DNA of 64,000 bases from Taudactylus pleione (GCA_031769625.1 JAUIMM010000200.1:50800001-50864000); one strand, 5' to 3'. Numbered from the stretch's first letter, positions 1 to 12,686 are shown. Numbers and translations are program-made. Notes: generated by a model not told the origin, from the sequence alone.

Positions 1-228
1 CTGTGTAAGTGTCTGTATAAGCTTTGTGCGTGTGTGTAAGTGTCTCTGTATAGGCTTTGTGTGTAAGTGTCTCTGTATAGGCTTTGTGTGCGTAAGTGTC
101 TCTGTATAGGCTTCCTGTGTGTGTAAGTGTCTCTGTATAGGCTTTGTATATGTGTGTAAGTGTCTCTGTATAGGCTTTGTGTGTAAGTGTCTCTATATAA
201 GCTTTGTGTGTGTATGTCTCTGTATAGG

Positions 229-284
<56 letters not shown>

Positions 285-799
285 GTGTCTCTGTATAGGC
301 TTTGTGTGTGTCTCTGTATAGGCTTTGTGTGTGTGTGTAAGTGTCTCTGTATAAGCTTTGTGTGTGTGTAAGTGTCTCTGTATAGGCTTTGTGTGTAAGT
401 GTCTCTGCATAAGCTTTGTGTGTGTATGTGTAAGTGTCTCTGTATAGGCTTTGTGTGTGTGTAAGTGTCTCTGTATAGGCTTTGTGTGTGTGTGTAAGTG
501 TCTATGTATAAGCTTTGTGTGTGTGTGGTGTGTAAGTGTCTCTGTATAGGCTTTGTGTGTGTGTCTCTGTATAAGCTTTGTGTGTGTGTAAGTGTCTCTG
601 TATAAGCTTTGTGTGTGTAAGTGTCTCTGTATAGGCTTTGTGTGTGTGAATGTCTCTCTAAAGGCTTTGTATGTAAGTGTCTCTGTATAGGCTTTGTGTG
701 CGTGTATGTGTGTGTGTGTAAGTGTCTCTGTATATGCTTTGTGTGTAACTGTCTCTGTATAACCTTAGTGTGCATGAGTGTAAGTGTCTCTGTACAGGC

Positions 800-838
<39 letters not shown>

Positions 839-1826
839 GTATCTCTGTATAGGCTTTGTGTGTAAGTGTCTCTGTTTAGGCTTTGTGTGTAAGTGTTTCT
901 GTATAGGCTTTGTATGTGTGTAAGTTACTCTGTATAAGCTTTGTGTGTGTAAGTATCTCTGTATAGGCTTTGTGTGTAAGTGTCTCTGCATAAGCTTTGT
1001 GTATGTATGTGTAAGTGTCTCTGTATAGGCTTTGTTTGTGTGTAAGTGTCTCTGTATAGGCTTTGTGTGTGTGTGTAAATGTCTATGTATAAGCTTTGTG
1101 TGTGTGAGGTGTGTAAGTGTCTCTGTATAGGATTTGTGTGTGTGTCTCTGTATAGGCTTTGTGTGTGTGTGTAAGTGTCTCTGTATAGGCTTTTTGTGTG
1201 TGTAAGTGTCTCTGTATAAGCTTTGTGTGTGTGTAAGTGTCTCTGTATAGGCTTCGTGTGTGTGTGTGTGTGTGTGTAAGTGTCTGTATAAGATTTGTGT
1301 TTGTGTGTAAGTGTCTCTGTATAGGCTTTGTGTGTGTAAGTGTCTCTGTATAGGCTTCGTGCGTGTGTGTAAGTGTCTCTGTATAGGCTTTGTATGTGTG
1401 TGTATGTGTCTCTGTATAGGCTTTGTGTGTAAGTGTCTCTATATAAGCTTTGTGCGTGTATGTCTCTGTATAGGCTGTGTGTGTGTGTTTGTGTAAATGT
1501 CTCTGTATAGGCTTTGTGTGTGTCTCTGTATAGGCTTTGTGTGTGTGTGTAAGTGGCTCTGTATAGGCTTTGTGTGTGTAAGTGTCTCTGTATAGGCTTT
1601 GTGTGTGTGTCTGTGTGTGTGTGTGTGTGTGTGTGTAAGTGTCTATGTATAAGCTTTGGTGTGTGTGGTGTGTAAGTGTCTCTGTATAGGCTTTGTGTGT
1701 GTGTCTCTGTATAGGCTTTGTGTGTGTGTGTAAGTGTCTCTGTATAGGCTTTTTGTGTGTCTAAGTGTCTCTGTATAAGCTTTGTGTGTGTAAGTGTCTC
1801 TGTATAGGCTTCGTGTGTGTGTGTGT
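1..1826 (+). repeat. 1.8-kb rearranged HOR module, copy 1
   Basis: The segment starts at CTGTGTAAGTGTCTGTATAAG, and the same start recurs at 1827 and 3591. It contains a 52-bp GT tract (231-282), the GAATGTCTCTCTAAAGG variant near 649 and the GAGGTGTG/AGGATTTG variants near 1110-1135. It lacks the GATTGTGAATG landmark. Around 340-430 it passes directly from units that follow the GT tract to the GCATAAGC...TATGTGTAAG units, which are far apart in a complete HOR. It is therefore an internally deleted HOR. It carries about two more units than copy 2, including the one with TTCCTGTG near 110. Confidence 0.8.
231..282 (+). repeat. Pure (GT)26 tract
   Basis: A 52-bp uninterrupted GT run directly after a TATAGGCT unit. 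The equivalent tract in the next module copy (1997-2048) is the same length. Confidence 0.95.
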
Positions 1827-1994
1827 CTGTGTAAGTGTCTGTATAAGCTTTGTGCGTGTGTGTAAGTGTCTCTGTATAGGCTTTGTGTGTAAGTGTCTCT
1901 GTATAGGCTTTGTATATGTGTGTAAGTGTCTCTGTATAGGCTTTGTGTGTAAGTGTCTCTATATAAGCTTTGTGTGTGTATGTCTCTGTATAGG

Positions 1995-2050
<56 letters not shown>

Positions 2051-3590
2051 GTGTCTCTGTATAGGCTTTGTGTGTGTCTCTGTATAGGCTTTGTGTGTGT
2101 GTGTAAGTGTCTCTGTATAAGCTTTGTGTGTGTGTAAGTGTCTCTGTATAGGCTTTGTGTGTAAGTGTCTCTGCATAAGCTTTGTGTGTGTATGTGTAAG
2201 TGTCTCTGTATAGGCTTTGTGTGTGTGTAAGTGTCTCTGTATAGGCTTTGTGTGTGTGTGTAAGTGTCTATGTATAAGCTTTGTGTGTGTGTGGTGTGTA
2301 AGTGTCTCTGTATAGGCTTTGTGTGTGTGTCTCTGTATAAGCTTTGTGTGTGTGTAAGTGTCTCTGTATAAGCTTTGTGTGTGTAAGTGTCTCTGTATAG
2401 GCTTTGTGTGTGTGAATGTCTCTCTAAAGGCTTTGTATGTAAGTGTCTCTGTATAGGCTTTGTGTGCGTGTATGTGTGTGTGTGTAAGTGTCTCTGTATA
2501 TGCTTTGTGTGTAACTGTCTCTGTATAACCTTAGTGTGCATGAGTGTAAGTGTCTCTGTACAGGCTTTGTGTGTGTGTGTGTGTGTGTGTGTGTAAGTAT
2601 CTCTGTATAGGCTTTGTGTGTAAGTGTCTCTGTTTAGGCTTTGTGTGTAAGTGTTTCTGTATAGGCTTTGTATGTGTGTAAGTTACTCTGTATAAGCTTT
2701 GTGTGTGTAAGTATCTCTGTATAGGCTTTGTGTGTAAGTGTCTCTGCATAAGCTTTGTGTATGTATGTGTAAGTGTCTCTGTATAGGCTTTGTTTGTGTG
2801 TAAGTGTCTCTGTATAGGCTTTGTGTGTGTGTGTAAATGTCTATGTATAAGCTTTGTGTGTGTGAGGTGTGTAAGTGTCTCTGTATAGGATTTGTGTGTG
2901 TGTCTCTGTATAGGCTTTGTGTGTGTGTGTAAGTGTCTCTGTATAGGCTTTTTGTGTGTGTAAGTGTCTCTGTATAAGCTTTGTGTGTGTGTAAGTGTCT
3001 CTGTATAGGCTTCGTGTGTGTGTGTGTGTGTGTGTGTGTGTAAGTGTCTGTATAAGATTTGTGTTTGTGTGTAAGTGTCTCTGTATAGGCTTTGTGTGTG
3101 TAAGTGTCTCTGTATAGGCTTCGTGCGTGTGTGTAAGTGTCTCTGTATAGGCTTTGTATGTGTGTGTATGTGTCTCTGTATAGGCTTTGTGTGTAAGTGT
3201 CTCTATATAAGCTTTGTGCGTGTATGTCTCTGTATAGGCTGTGTGTGTGTGTTTGTGTAAATGTCTCTGTATAGGCTTTGTGTGTGTCTCTGTATAGGCT
3301 TTGTGTGTGTGTGTGTAAGTGGCTCTGTATAGGCTTTGTGTGTGTAAGTGTCTCTGTATAGGCTTTGTGTGTGTCTGTGTGTGTGTGTGTGTGTGTGTGT
3401 AAGTGTCTATGTATAAGCTTTGGTGTGTGTGGTGTGTAAGTGTCTCTGTATAGGCTTTGTGTGTGTGTCTCTGTATAGGCTTTGTGTGTGTGTGTAAGTG
3501 TCTCTGTATAGGCTTTTTGTGTGTCTAAGTGTCTCTGTATAAGCTTTGTGTGTGTAAGTGTCTCTGTATAGGCTTCGTGTGTGTGTGTGT
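1827..3590 (+). repeat. 1.76-kb rearranged HOR module, copy 2
   Basis: Nearly identical to the preceding module at an offset of about 1,764 bp: the plus-strand translations starting at 1311 and 3075 are the same 61 residues. It shares the same abnormal internal junction (near 2100-2180). The deletion therefore predates the tandem duplication. Confidence 0.8.
1997..2048 (+). repeat. Pure (GT)26 tract
   Basis: A 52-bp uninterrupted GT run at the position equivalent to 231-282 in the duplicated 1.8-kb module. The third equivalent (about 3821-3846) is only half as long. Confidence 0.95.
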
Positions 3591-4436
3591 CTGTGTAAGT
3601 GTCTGTATAAGCTTTGTGCGTGTGTGTAAGTGTCTCTGTATAGGCTTTGTGTGTAAGTGTCTCTGTATAGGCTTTGTGTGCGTAAGTGTCTCTGTATAGG
3701 CTTCCTGTGTGTGTAAGTGTCTCTGTATAGGCTTTGTATATGTGTGTAAGTGTCTCTGTATAGGCTTTGTGTGTAAGTGTCTCTATATAAGCTTTGTGTG
3801 TGTATGTCTCTGTATAGGCTGTGTGTGTGTGTGTGTGTGTGTGTGTAAGTGTCTCTGTATAGGCTTTGTGTGTGTCTCTGTATAGGCTTTGTGTGTGTGT
3901 GTAAGTGGCTCTGTATAGGCTTTGTGTGTGTAAGTGTCTCTGTATAGGCTTTGTGTGTAAGTGTCTCTGTGTCTCTGCATAAGCTTTGTGTTTATGTGTA
4001 AGTGTCTCTTTTTAGGCTTTGTGTGTGTGTATGTCTCTGTATACTCTTTGTGTGTGTCTCTGTATAGGCTTTGTGTGTGTATGTGTGTATGTAAGTGTCT
4101 CTGTATAGGCTTTATGTGTGTGTGTGTGTAAGTGTCTCTGTATAGGCTTTGTGTGTAAGTGTCTCTGTATAAGCTGTGTGTGTGTAATTGTCTCTGCATA
4201 AGCTTTGTGTGTGTATGTGTGTGTCTCTGTATAGGCTTTGTGTGTGTATGTGTCTCTGTATAAGCTTTGTGTGTGTGTAAGTCTCTATACAGGTTTTGTG
4301 TGTGTGTGTAAGTGTCTCTGTATAGGCTTTGTGTGTGTCTCTGTATAGGCTTTGTGTGTAAGTGTCTCTGTATAGGCTTTGTGTGTGTAAGTGTCTCTGC
4401 ATAACCTTTGTGTGCAAGAGTCTCGGCATAAGCTTT
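3591..4436 (+). repeat. Partial HOR leading to the first 3-kb landmark
   Basis: It begins like the two modules before it (same TTCCTGTG unit near 3703). After a 26-bp GT tract it continues into the normal HOR end: GTGGCTCTG, CTCTGTGTCTCTGCATAAGC, CTTTTTAGG, CTTTATGTG, CTCTATACAGG and GCAAGAGTCTC. It carries the private variant GTGTAATTGTCTC near 4187, shared with the next copy near 6420. Confidence 0.7.
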
Positions 4437-6674
4437 GATTGTGAATGTGGAAGAGTCTCTGTATAGGGTTTGTGTGTGTGTGTAAGTGTCTCTGTATAAG
4501 CTTTGTGTGTGTGTAAGTGTCTCTGTATAGGCTTTGTGTGTGTGTCTCTGTATAAGCTTTGTGTGTGTAAGTGTCTCTGTATAGGCTTTGTGTGTGTGAA
4601 TGTCTCTCTAAAGGTTTTTATGTAAGTGTCTCTGTATAGGCTTTGTGTGTGTGTATGTGTGTGTTTGTAAGTGTCTCTGTATAGGCTTTCTGTGTAAGTG
4701 TCTCTGTATAAGCTTAGTGTGCGTGTGTGTAAGTGTCTCTGTATAGGCTTTGTGTGTGTGTAAGTGTCTCTGTATAGGCTTTGTGTGTAAGTGTCTCTGT
4801 ATAGGCTTTGTGTTTAAGTGTTTCTGTATAGGCTTTGTATGTGTGTGTAAGTGTCTCTGTATAAGCTTTGTGTGTGTGTAAGTGTCTCTGTATAGGCTTT
4901 GTGTGTAAGTGTCTCTGCATAAGCTTTGTGTGTGTATGTGTAAGTGTCTCTGTATAGGCTTTGTGTGTGTGTAAGTGTCTCTGTATAGGCTTTGTGTGTG
5001 TGTAAGTGTCTATGTATAAGCTTTGTGTGTGTGTGGTATGTAAGTGTCTCTGTATAGGCTTTGTGTGTGTGTCTCTGTATAGGCTTTGTGTGTGTGTAAG
5101 TGTCTCTGTTTAAGCTTTGTGTGTGTAAGTGTCTCTGTATAGGCTTTGTGTGTGTGAATGTCTCTCTAAAGGCTTTGTATGTAAGTGTCTCTGTATAGGC
5201 TTTGTGTGCGTGTATGTGTGTGTGTGTAAGTGTCTCTGTATAGGCTTTGTGTGTAAGTGTCTCTGTATAACCTTAGTGTGCGTGAGTGTAAGTGTCTCTG
5301 TATAGGCTTTGTGTGTGTAAGTGTCTCTTTATAGGCTTTGTGTGTAAGTGTCTCTGTTTAGGCTTTGTGTGTAAGTGTTTCTGTATAGGCTTTGTATGTG
5401 TGTAAGTGTCTCTGTATAAGCTTTGTGTGTGTAAGTATCTCTGTATAGGCTTTGTGTGTAAGTGTCTCTGCATAAGCTTTGTGTATGTATGTGTAAGTGT
5501 CTCTGTATAGGCTTTGTTTGTGTGTAAGTGTCTCTGTATAGGCTTTGTGTGTGTGTGTGTGTGTAAATGTCTATGTATAAGCTTTGTGTGTTTAAGGTGT
5601 TTAAGTGTCTCTGTATAGGCTTTGTGTGTGTGTCTCTGTATAGGCTTTGTGTGCGTGTGTAAGTGTCTCTGTATAGGCTTTTTGTGTGTGGAAGTGTCTC
5701 TGTATAAGCTTTGTGTGTGTGGAAGTGTCTCTGTATAGGCTTCGTGTGTGTGTGTGTGTGTGTGTAAGTGTCTGTATAAGCTTTGTGTGTGTGTGTAAGT
5801 GTCTCTGTATAGGCTTTGTGTGTAATTGTCTCTGTATAGGCTTTGTGTGTGTAAGTGTCTCTGTATAGGCTTTGTGTGTGTGTCTCTGTATAGGCTCCGT
5901 GCGTGTGTGTAAGTGTCTCTGTATAGGCTTTGTATGTGTGTGTATGTGTCTCTGTATAGGCTTTGTCTGTAAGTGTCTCTATATAAGCTTTGTGCGTGTA
6001 TGTCTCTGTATAGGCTGTGTGTGTGTGTGTGTGTGTGTGTGTAAGTGTCTCTGTATAGGCTTTGTGTGTGTCTCTGTATAGGCTTTGTGTGTGTGTGTAA
6101 GTGGCTCTGTATAGGCTTTGTGTGTGTAAGTGTCTCTGTATAGGCTTTGTGTGTAAGTGTCTCTGTGTCTCTGCAGAAGCTTTGTGTTTATATGTAAGTG
6201 TCTCTTTATAGGCTTTGTGTGTGTGTAAGTGTCTCTGTATAGGCTTTGTGTGTAAGTGTCTCGGTATAAGCTTTGTGTGTGTGTGTAAGTCTCTGTATAG
6301 GCTTTGTGTGTGTGTGTAAGTGTCTCTGTATAGGCCTTGTGTGTGTCTCTGTATAGGCTTTGTGTGTAAGTGTCTCTGTATAGGCTTTGTGTGTAAGTGT
6401 CTCTGTATAAGCTGTGTGTGTGTAATTGTCTCTGCATAAGCTTTGTGTGTGTATGTGTGTGTCTCTGTATAGACTTTGTGTGTGTATGTGTCTCTGTATA
6501 AGCTTTGTGTGTGTGTAAGTCTCTATACAGGTTTTGTGTGTGTGTGTAAGTGTCTCTGTATAGGCTTTGTGTGTGTCTCTGTGTAGGCTTTGTGTGTAAG
6601 TGTCTCTGTATAGGCTTTGTGTGTGTAAGTGTCTCTGCATAACCTTTGTGTGCAAGAGTCTCGGCATAAGCTTT
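4437..6674 (+). repeat. HOR copy, 2,238 bp (shortened)
   Basis: Landmark to landmark. The order begins normally: CTAAAGGTTTTTATG, GCTTAGTGTGCG, TTTAAGTGTTTC, GGTATGTAAG, CTAAAGGCTTTGTATG, ATAACCTTAG, GTTTAGG and CTCCGTGCG. Near 6340-6430 it passes from the GGCCTTGTG unit straight to the ATAAGCTGTG unit and so lacks the long GT tract and following section. It shares GTGTAATTGTCTC and CTCGGCATAAGC with the preceding copy. Confidence 0.7.
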
Positions 6675-8726
6675 GATTGTGAATGTGGAAGAGTCTCTGT
6701 ATAGGGTTTGTGTGTGTGTGTAAGTGTCTCTGTATAAGCTTTGTGTGTGTGTAAGTGTCTCTGTATAGGCTTTGTGTGTGTGTCTCTGTATAAGCTTTGT
6801 GTGTGTAAGTGTCTCTGTATAGGCTTTGTGTGTGTGAATGTCTCTCTAAAGGTTTTTATGTAAGTGTCTCTGTATAGGCTTTGTGTGTGTGTATGTGTGT
6901 GTTTGTAAGTGTCTCTGTATAGGCTTTCTGTGTAAGTGTCTCTGTATAAGCTTAGTGTGCGTGTGTGTAAGTGTCTCTGTATAGGCTTTGTGTGTGTGTA
7001 AGTGTCTCTGTATAGGCTTTGTGTGTAAGTGTCTCTGTATAGGCTTTGTGTTTAAGTGTTTCTGTATAGGGTTTGTATGTGTGTGTAAGTGTCTCTGTAT
7101 AAGCTTTGTGTGTGTGTAAGTGTCTCTGTATAGGCTTTGTGTGTAAGTGTCTCTGCATAAGCTTTGTGTGTGTATGTGTAAGTGTCTCTGTATAGGCTTT
7201 GTGTGTGTGTAAGTGTCTCTGTATAGGCTTTGTGTGTGTGTAAGTGTCTATGTATAAGCTTTGTGTGTGTGTGGTGTGTAAGTGTCTCTGTATAGGCTTT
7301 GTGTGTGTTTCTCTGTATAGGCTTTGTGTGTGTGTAAGTGTCTCTGTTTAAGCTTTGTGTGTGTAAGTGTCTCTGTATAGGCTTTGTGTGTGTGAATGTC
7401 TCTCTAAAGGCTTTGTATGTAAGTGTCTCTGTATAGGCTTTGTGTGCGTGTATGTGTGTGTGTGTAAGTGTCTCTGTATAGGCTTTGTGTGTAAGTGTCT
7501 CTGTATAACCTTAGTGTGCGTGAGTGTAAGTGTCTCTGTATAGGCTTTGTGTGTGTGTGTGTAAGAGTCTCTTTATAGGCTTTGTGTGTAAGTGTCTCTG
7601 TTTAGGCTTTGTGTGTAAGTGTTTCTGTATAGGCTTTGTATGTGTGTAAGTGTCTCTGTATAAGCTTTGTGTGTGTGTAAGTGTCTCTGTATAGGCTTCG
7701 TGTGTGTGTGTGTGTGTGTGTAAGTGTCTGTATAAGCTTTGTGTGTGTGTGTAAGTGTCTCTGTATAGGCTTTGTGTGTAAGTGTCTCTGTATAGGCTTT
7801 GTGTGTGTAAGTATCTCTGTATAGGCTTTGTGTGTAAGTGTCTCTGCATAAGCTTTGTGTATGTATGTGTAAGTGTCTCTGTATAGGCTTTGTTTGTGTG
7901 TAAGTGTCTCTGTATAGGCTTTGTGTGTGTGTGTGTGTGTAAATGTCTATGTATAAGCTTTGTGTGTTTAAGGTGTTTAAGTGTCTCTGTATAGGCTTTG
8001 TGTGTGTGTCTCTGTATAGGCTTTGTGTGCGTGTGTAAGTGTCTTTGTATAGGCTTTTTGTGTGTGAAAGTGTCTCTGTATAAGCTTTGTGTGTGTGTAA
8101 GTGTCTCTGTATAGGCTTTGTGTGTGTGTGTGTGTGTGTAAGTGTCTGTATAAGCTTTGTGTGTGTGTGTAAGTGTCTCTGTATAGGCTTTGTGTGTAAG
8201 TGTCTCTGTATAGGCTTTGTGTGTGTAAGTGTCTCTGTATAGGCTTTGTGTGTGTGTCTCTGTATAGGCTCCGTGCGTGTGTGTAAGTGTCTCTGCATAG
8301 GCTTTGTATGTGTGTATGTGTCTCTGTATAGGCTTTGTGTGTAAGTGTCTCTATATAAGCTTTGTGCGTGTATGTCTCTGTATAGGCTGTGTGTGTGTGT
8401 GTGTGTGTGTAAGTGTCTCTGTATAGGCTTTGTGTGTGTCTCTGTATAGGCTTTGTGTGTGTGTGTAAGTGGCTCTGTATAGGCTTTGTGTGTGTAAGTG
8501 TCTCTGTATAGGCTTTGTGTGTAAGTGTCTCTGTGTCTCTGCATAAGCTTTGTGTTTATATGTAAGTGTCTCTTTATAGGCTTTGTGTGTGTGTAAGTGT
8601 CTCTGTATAGGCTTTGTGTGTAAGTGTCTCGGTATAAGCATTGTGTGTGTGTGTAAGTCTCTGTATAGGCTTTGTGTGTGTGTGTAAGTGTCTCTGTATA
8701 GGCCTTGTGTGTGTCTCTGTATAGGC

Positions 8727-8788
<62 letters not shown>

Positions 8789-9332
8789 TAAGTGTCTATG
8801 TATAAGCTTTGTGTGTGTGTGGTGTGTAAGTATCTCTGTATAGGCTTTGTGTGTGTGTCTCTGTATAGGCTTTGTGTGTGTGTGTAAGTGTCTCTGTATA
8901 GGCTTTTTGTGTGTCTAAGTGTCTCTGTATAAGCTTTGTGTGTGTGTAAGTGTCTCTGTATAGGCTTCGTGTGTGTGTGTGTGTGTGTGTGTGTAAGTGT
9001 CTGTATAAGCTTTGTGTGTGTGTGTAAGTGTCTCTGTATAGGCTTTGTGTTCGTAAGTGTCTCTGTATAGGCTTTGTGTGTGTATGTGTGTGTCTCTGTA
9101 TAGGCTTTGTGTGTGTATGTGTGTGTCTCTGTATAGGCTTTGTGTGTGTATGTGTCTCTGTATAAGCTTTGTGTGTGTGTAAGTCTCTATACAGGTTTTG
9201 TGTGTAAGTGTCTCTGTATAGGCTTTGTGTGTGTCTCTGTATAGGCTTTGTGTGTAAGTGTCTCTGTTTAGGCTTTGTGTGTGTAAGTGTCTCTGTATAG
9301 GCTTTGTGTGCAAGAGTCTCTGTATAAGCTTT
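6675..9332 (+). repeat. HOR copy, 2,658 bp
   Basis: Full order as far as a 56-bp GT tract (8729-8784), which ends in an unusual GGGTGTAAG. That ending is shared with the copy at 12292 only. The last part is shortened around 9050-9140, where a GTTCGTAAG unit is followed directly by TATGTGTGTGTCTC units. Confidence 0.7.
8729..8784 (+). repeat. Long (TG)n tract, 56 bp
   Basis: An uninterrupted TG run after a GGCCTTGTG unit and one GGCTTT unit. It ends in GGGTGTAAG, an ending shared only with 12231-12292. Confidence 0.95.
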
Positions 9333-10203
9333 GATTGTGAATGTGGAAGAGTCTCTGTATAGGGTTTGTGTGTGTGTGTAAGTGTCTCTGTATAAGCTTT
9401 GTGTGTGTGTAAGTGTCTCTGTATATGCTTTGTGTGTGTGTCTCTGTATAAGCTTTGTGTGTGTAAGTGTCTCTGTATAGGCTTTGTGTGTGTGAATGTC
9501 AATCTAAAGGTTTTTATGTAAGTGTCTCTGTATAGGCTTTGTGTGTGTGTATGTGTGTGTGTGTAAGTGTCTCTGTATAGGCTTTGTGTGTAAGTGTCTC
9601 TGTATAAGCTTAGTGTGCGTGTGTGTAAGTGTCTCTGTATAGGCTTTGTGTGTGTGTAAGTGTCTCTGTATTGGCTTTGTGTGTAAGTGTCTCTGTATAG
9701 GCTTTGTGTTTAAGTGTTTCTGTATAGGCTTTGTATGTGTGTGTAAGTGTCTCTGTATAAGCTTTGTGTGTGTGTAAGTGTCTCTGTATAGGCTTTGTGT
9801 GTAAGTGTCTCTGCATAAGCTTTGTGTGTGTATGTGTAAGTGTCTCTGTATAGGCTTTGTGTGTGTGTAAGTGTCTCTGTATAGGCTTTGTGTGTGTGTA
9901 AGTGTCTATGTATAAGCTTTGTGTGTGTGTGGTGTGTAAGTGTCTCTGTATAGGCTTTGTGTGTGTGTCTCTGTATAGGCTTTGTGTGTGTGTAAGTGTC
10001 TCTGTATAAGCTTTGTGTGTGTAAGTGTCTCTGTATAGGCTTTGTGTGTGTGAATGTCTCTCTAAAGGCTTTGTATGTAAGTGTCTCTGTATAGGCTTTG
10101 TGTGCGTGTATGTGTGTGTGTGTAAGTGTCTCTGTATATGCTTTGTGTGTAAGTGTCTCTGTATAACCTTAGTGTGCGTGAGTGTAAGTGTCTCTGTACA
10201 GGC

Positions 10204-10238
<35 letters not shown>

Positions 10239-11184
10239 GTGTCTCTGTATAGGCTTTGTGTGTAAGTGTCTCTGTTTAGGCTTTGTGTGTAAGTGCTTCT
10301 GTATAGGCTTTGTATGTGTGTAAGTTTCTCTGTATAAGCTTTGTGTGTGTAAGTATCTCTGTATAGGCTTTGTGTGTAAGTGTCTCTGCATAAGCTTTGT
10401 GTATGTATGTGTAAGTGTCTCTGTATAGGCTTTGTTTGTGTGTAAGTGTCTCTGTATAGGCTTTGTGTGTGTGAATGTCTCTCTAAAGGTTTTTATGTAA
10501 GTGTCTCTGTATAGGCTTTGTGTGTGTGTATGTGTGTGTTTGTAAGTGTCTCTGTATAGGCTTTCTGTGTAAGTGTCTCTGTATAAGCTTTGTGTGTGTG
10601 TAAGTGTCTCTGTATAGGCTTTGTGTGTAAGTGTCTCTGCATAAGCTTTGTGTGTGTATGTGTAAGTGTCTCTGTATAGGCTTTGTGTGTGTGTAAGTGT
10701 CTCTGTATAGGCTTTGTGTGTGTGTAAGTGTCTATGTATAAGCTTTGTGTGTGTGTGGTGTGTAAGTGTCTCTGTATAGGCTTTGTGTGTGTTTCTCTGT
10801 ATAGGCTTTGTGTGTGTGTAAGTGTCTCTGTTTAAGCTTTGTGTGTGTAAGTGTCTCTGTATAGGCTTTGTGTGTGTGAATGTCTCTCTAAAGGCTTTGT
10901 ATGTAGGTGTCTCTGTATAGGCTTTGTGTGCGTGTATGTGTGTGTGTGTAAGTGTCTCTGTATAGGCTTTGTGTGTAAGTGTCTCTGTATAACCTTAGTG
11001 TGCGTGAGTGTAAGTGTCTCTGTATAGGCTTTGTGTGTGTGTGTGTGTGTAAGTGTCTCTTTATAGGCTTTGTGTGTAAGTGTCTCTGTTTAGGCTTTGT
11101 GTGTAAGTGTTTCTGTATAGGCTTTGTATGTGTGTAAGTGTCTCTGTATAAGCTTTGTGTGTGTGTAAGTGTCTCTGTATAGGC

Positions 11185-11223
<39 letters not shown>

Positions 11224-12228
11224 GTGTCTGTATAAGCTTTGTGTGTGTGTGTAAGTGTCTCTGTATAGGCTTTGTGTGTAAGTGTCTCTGTATAGGCTTT
11301 GTGTGTGTAAGTATCTCTGTATAGGCTTTGTGTGTAAGTGTCTCTGCATAAGCTTTGTGTATGTATGTGTAAGTGTCTCTGTATAGGCTTTGTTTGTGTG
11401 TAAGTGTCTCTGTATAGGCTTTGTGTGTGTGTGTGTGTGTAAATGTCTATGTATAAGCTTTGTGTGTTTAAGGTGTTTAAGTGTCTCTGTATAGGCTTTG
11501 TGTGTGTGTCTCTGTATAGGCTTTGTGTGCGTGTGTAAGTGTCTCTGTATAGGCTTTTTGTGTGTGAAAGTGTCTCTGTATAAGCTTTGTGTGTGTGTAA
11601 GTGTCTCTGTATAGGCTTTGTGTGTGTGTGTGTGTGTGTGTAAGTGTCTGTATAAGCTTTGTGTGTGTGTGTAAGTGTCTCTGTATAGGCTTTGTGTGTA
11701 AGTGTCTCTGTATAGGCTTTGTGTGTGTAAGTGTCTCTGTATAGGCTTTGTGTGTGTGTCTCTGTATAGGCTCCGTGCGTGTGTGTAAGTGTCTCTGTAT
11801 AGGCTTTGTATGTGTGTATGTGTCTCTGTATAGGCTTTGTGTGTAAGTGTCTCTATATAAGCTTTGTGCGTGTATGTCTCTGTATAGGCTGTGTGTGTGT
11901 GTGTGTGTGTGTAAGTGTCTCTGTATAGGCTTTGTGTGTGTCTCTGTATAGGCTTTGTGTGTGTGTGTAAGTGGCTCTGTATAGGCTTTGTGTGTGTAAG
12001 TGTCTCTGTATAGGCTTTGTGTGTAAGTGTCTCTGTGTCTCTGCATAAGCTTTGTGTTTATATGTAAGTGTCTCTTTATAGGCTTTGTGTGTGTGTAAGT
12101 GTCTCTGTATAGGCTTTGTGTGTAAGTGTCTCGGTATAAGCTTTGTGTGTGTGTGTAAGTCTCTGTATAGGCTTTGTGTGTGTGTGTAAGTGTCTCTGTA
12201 TAGGCCTTGTGTGTGTCTCTGTATAGGC

Positions 12229-12286
<58 letters not shown>

Positions 12287-12686
12287 TAAGTGTCTATGTA
12301 TAAGCTTTGTGTGTGTGTGGTGTGTAAGTATCTCTGTATAGGCTTTGTGTGTCTGTCTCTGTATAGGCTTTGTGTGTGTGTGTAAGTGTCTCTGTATAGG
12401 CTTTTTGTGTGTCTAAGTGTCTCTGTATAAGCTTTGTGTGTGTGTAAGTGTCTCTGTATAGGCTTCGTGTGTGTGTGTGTGTGTGTGTGTAAGTGTCTGT
12501 ATAAGCTTTGTGTGTGTGTGTAAGTGTCTCTGTATAGGCTTTGTGTTCGTAAGTGTCTCTGTATAGGCTTTGTGTGTGTGTAAGTGTCTCTGTATAGGCT
12601 TTGTATGTGTGTGTAAGTGTCTCTGTATAGGCTTTGTGTGTAAGTGTCTCTATATAAGCTTTGTGTGTGTATGTCTCTGTATAGGC

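Noticed and set aside
621..923. Cysteine-rich plus-strand frame (CKCLCIGFV repeats), recurring at many sites
   Set aside because: The cysteines come from TGT in the GT tails. It is the one plus-strand frame that avoids TAA/TAG in the unit, so it is a by-product of the repeat and not a cysteine-rich secreted protein.
925..2541. 538-residue minus-strand open frame (and similar frames at 12076-13317, 14272-15513, 59366-61000)
   Set aside because: Pure translation of the tandem unit; all three frames are open, there is no start context, domain or non-repeat sequence, and the content tracks unit-length changes.
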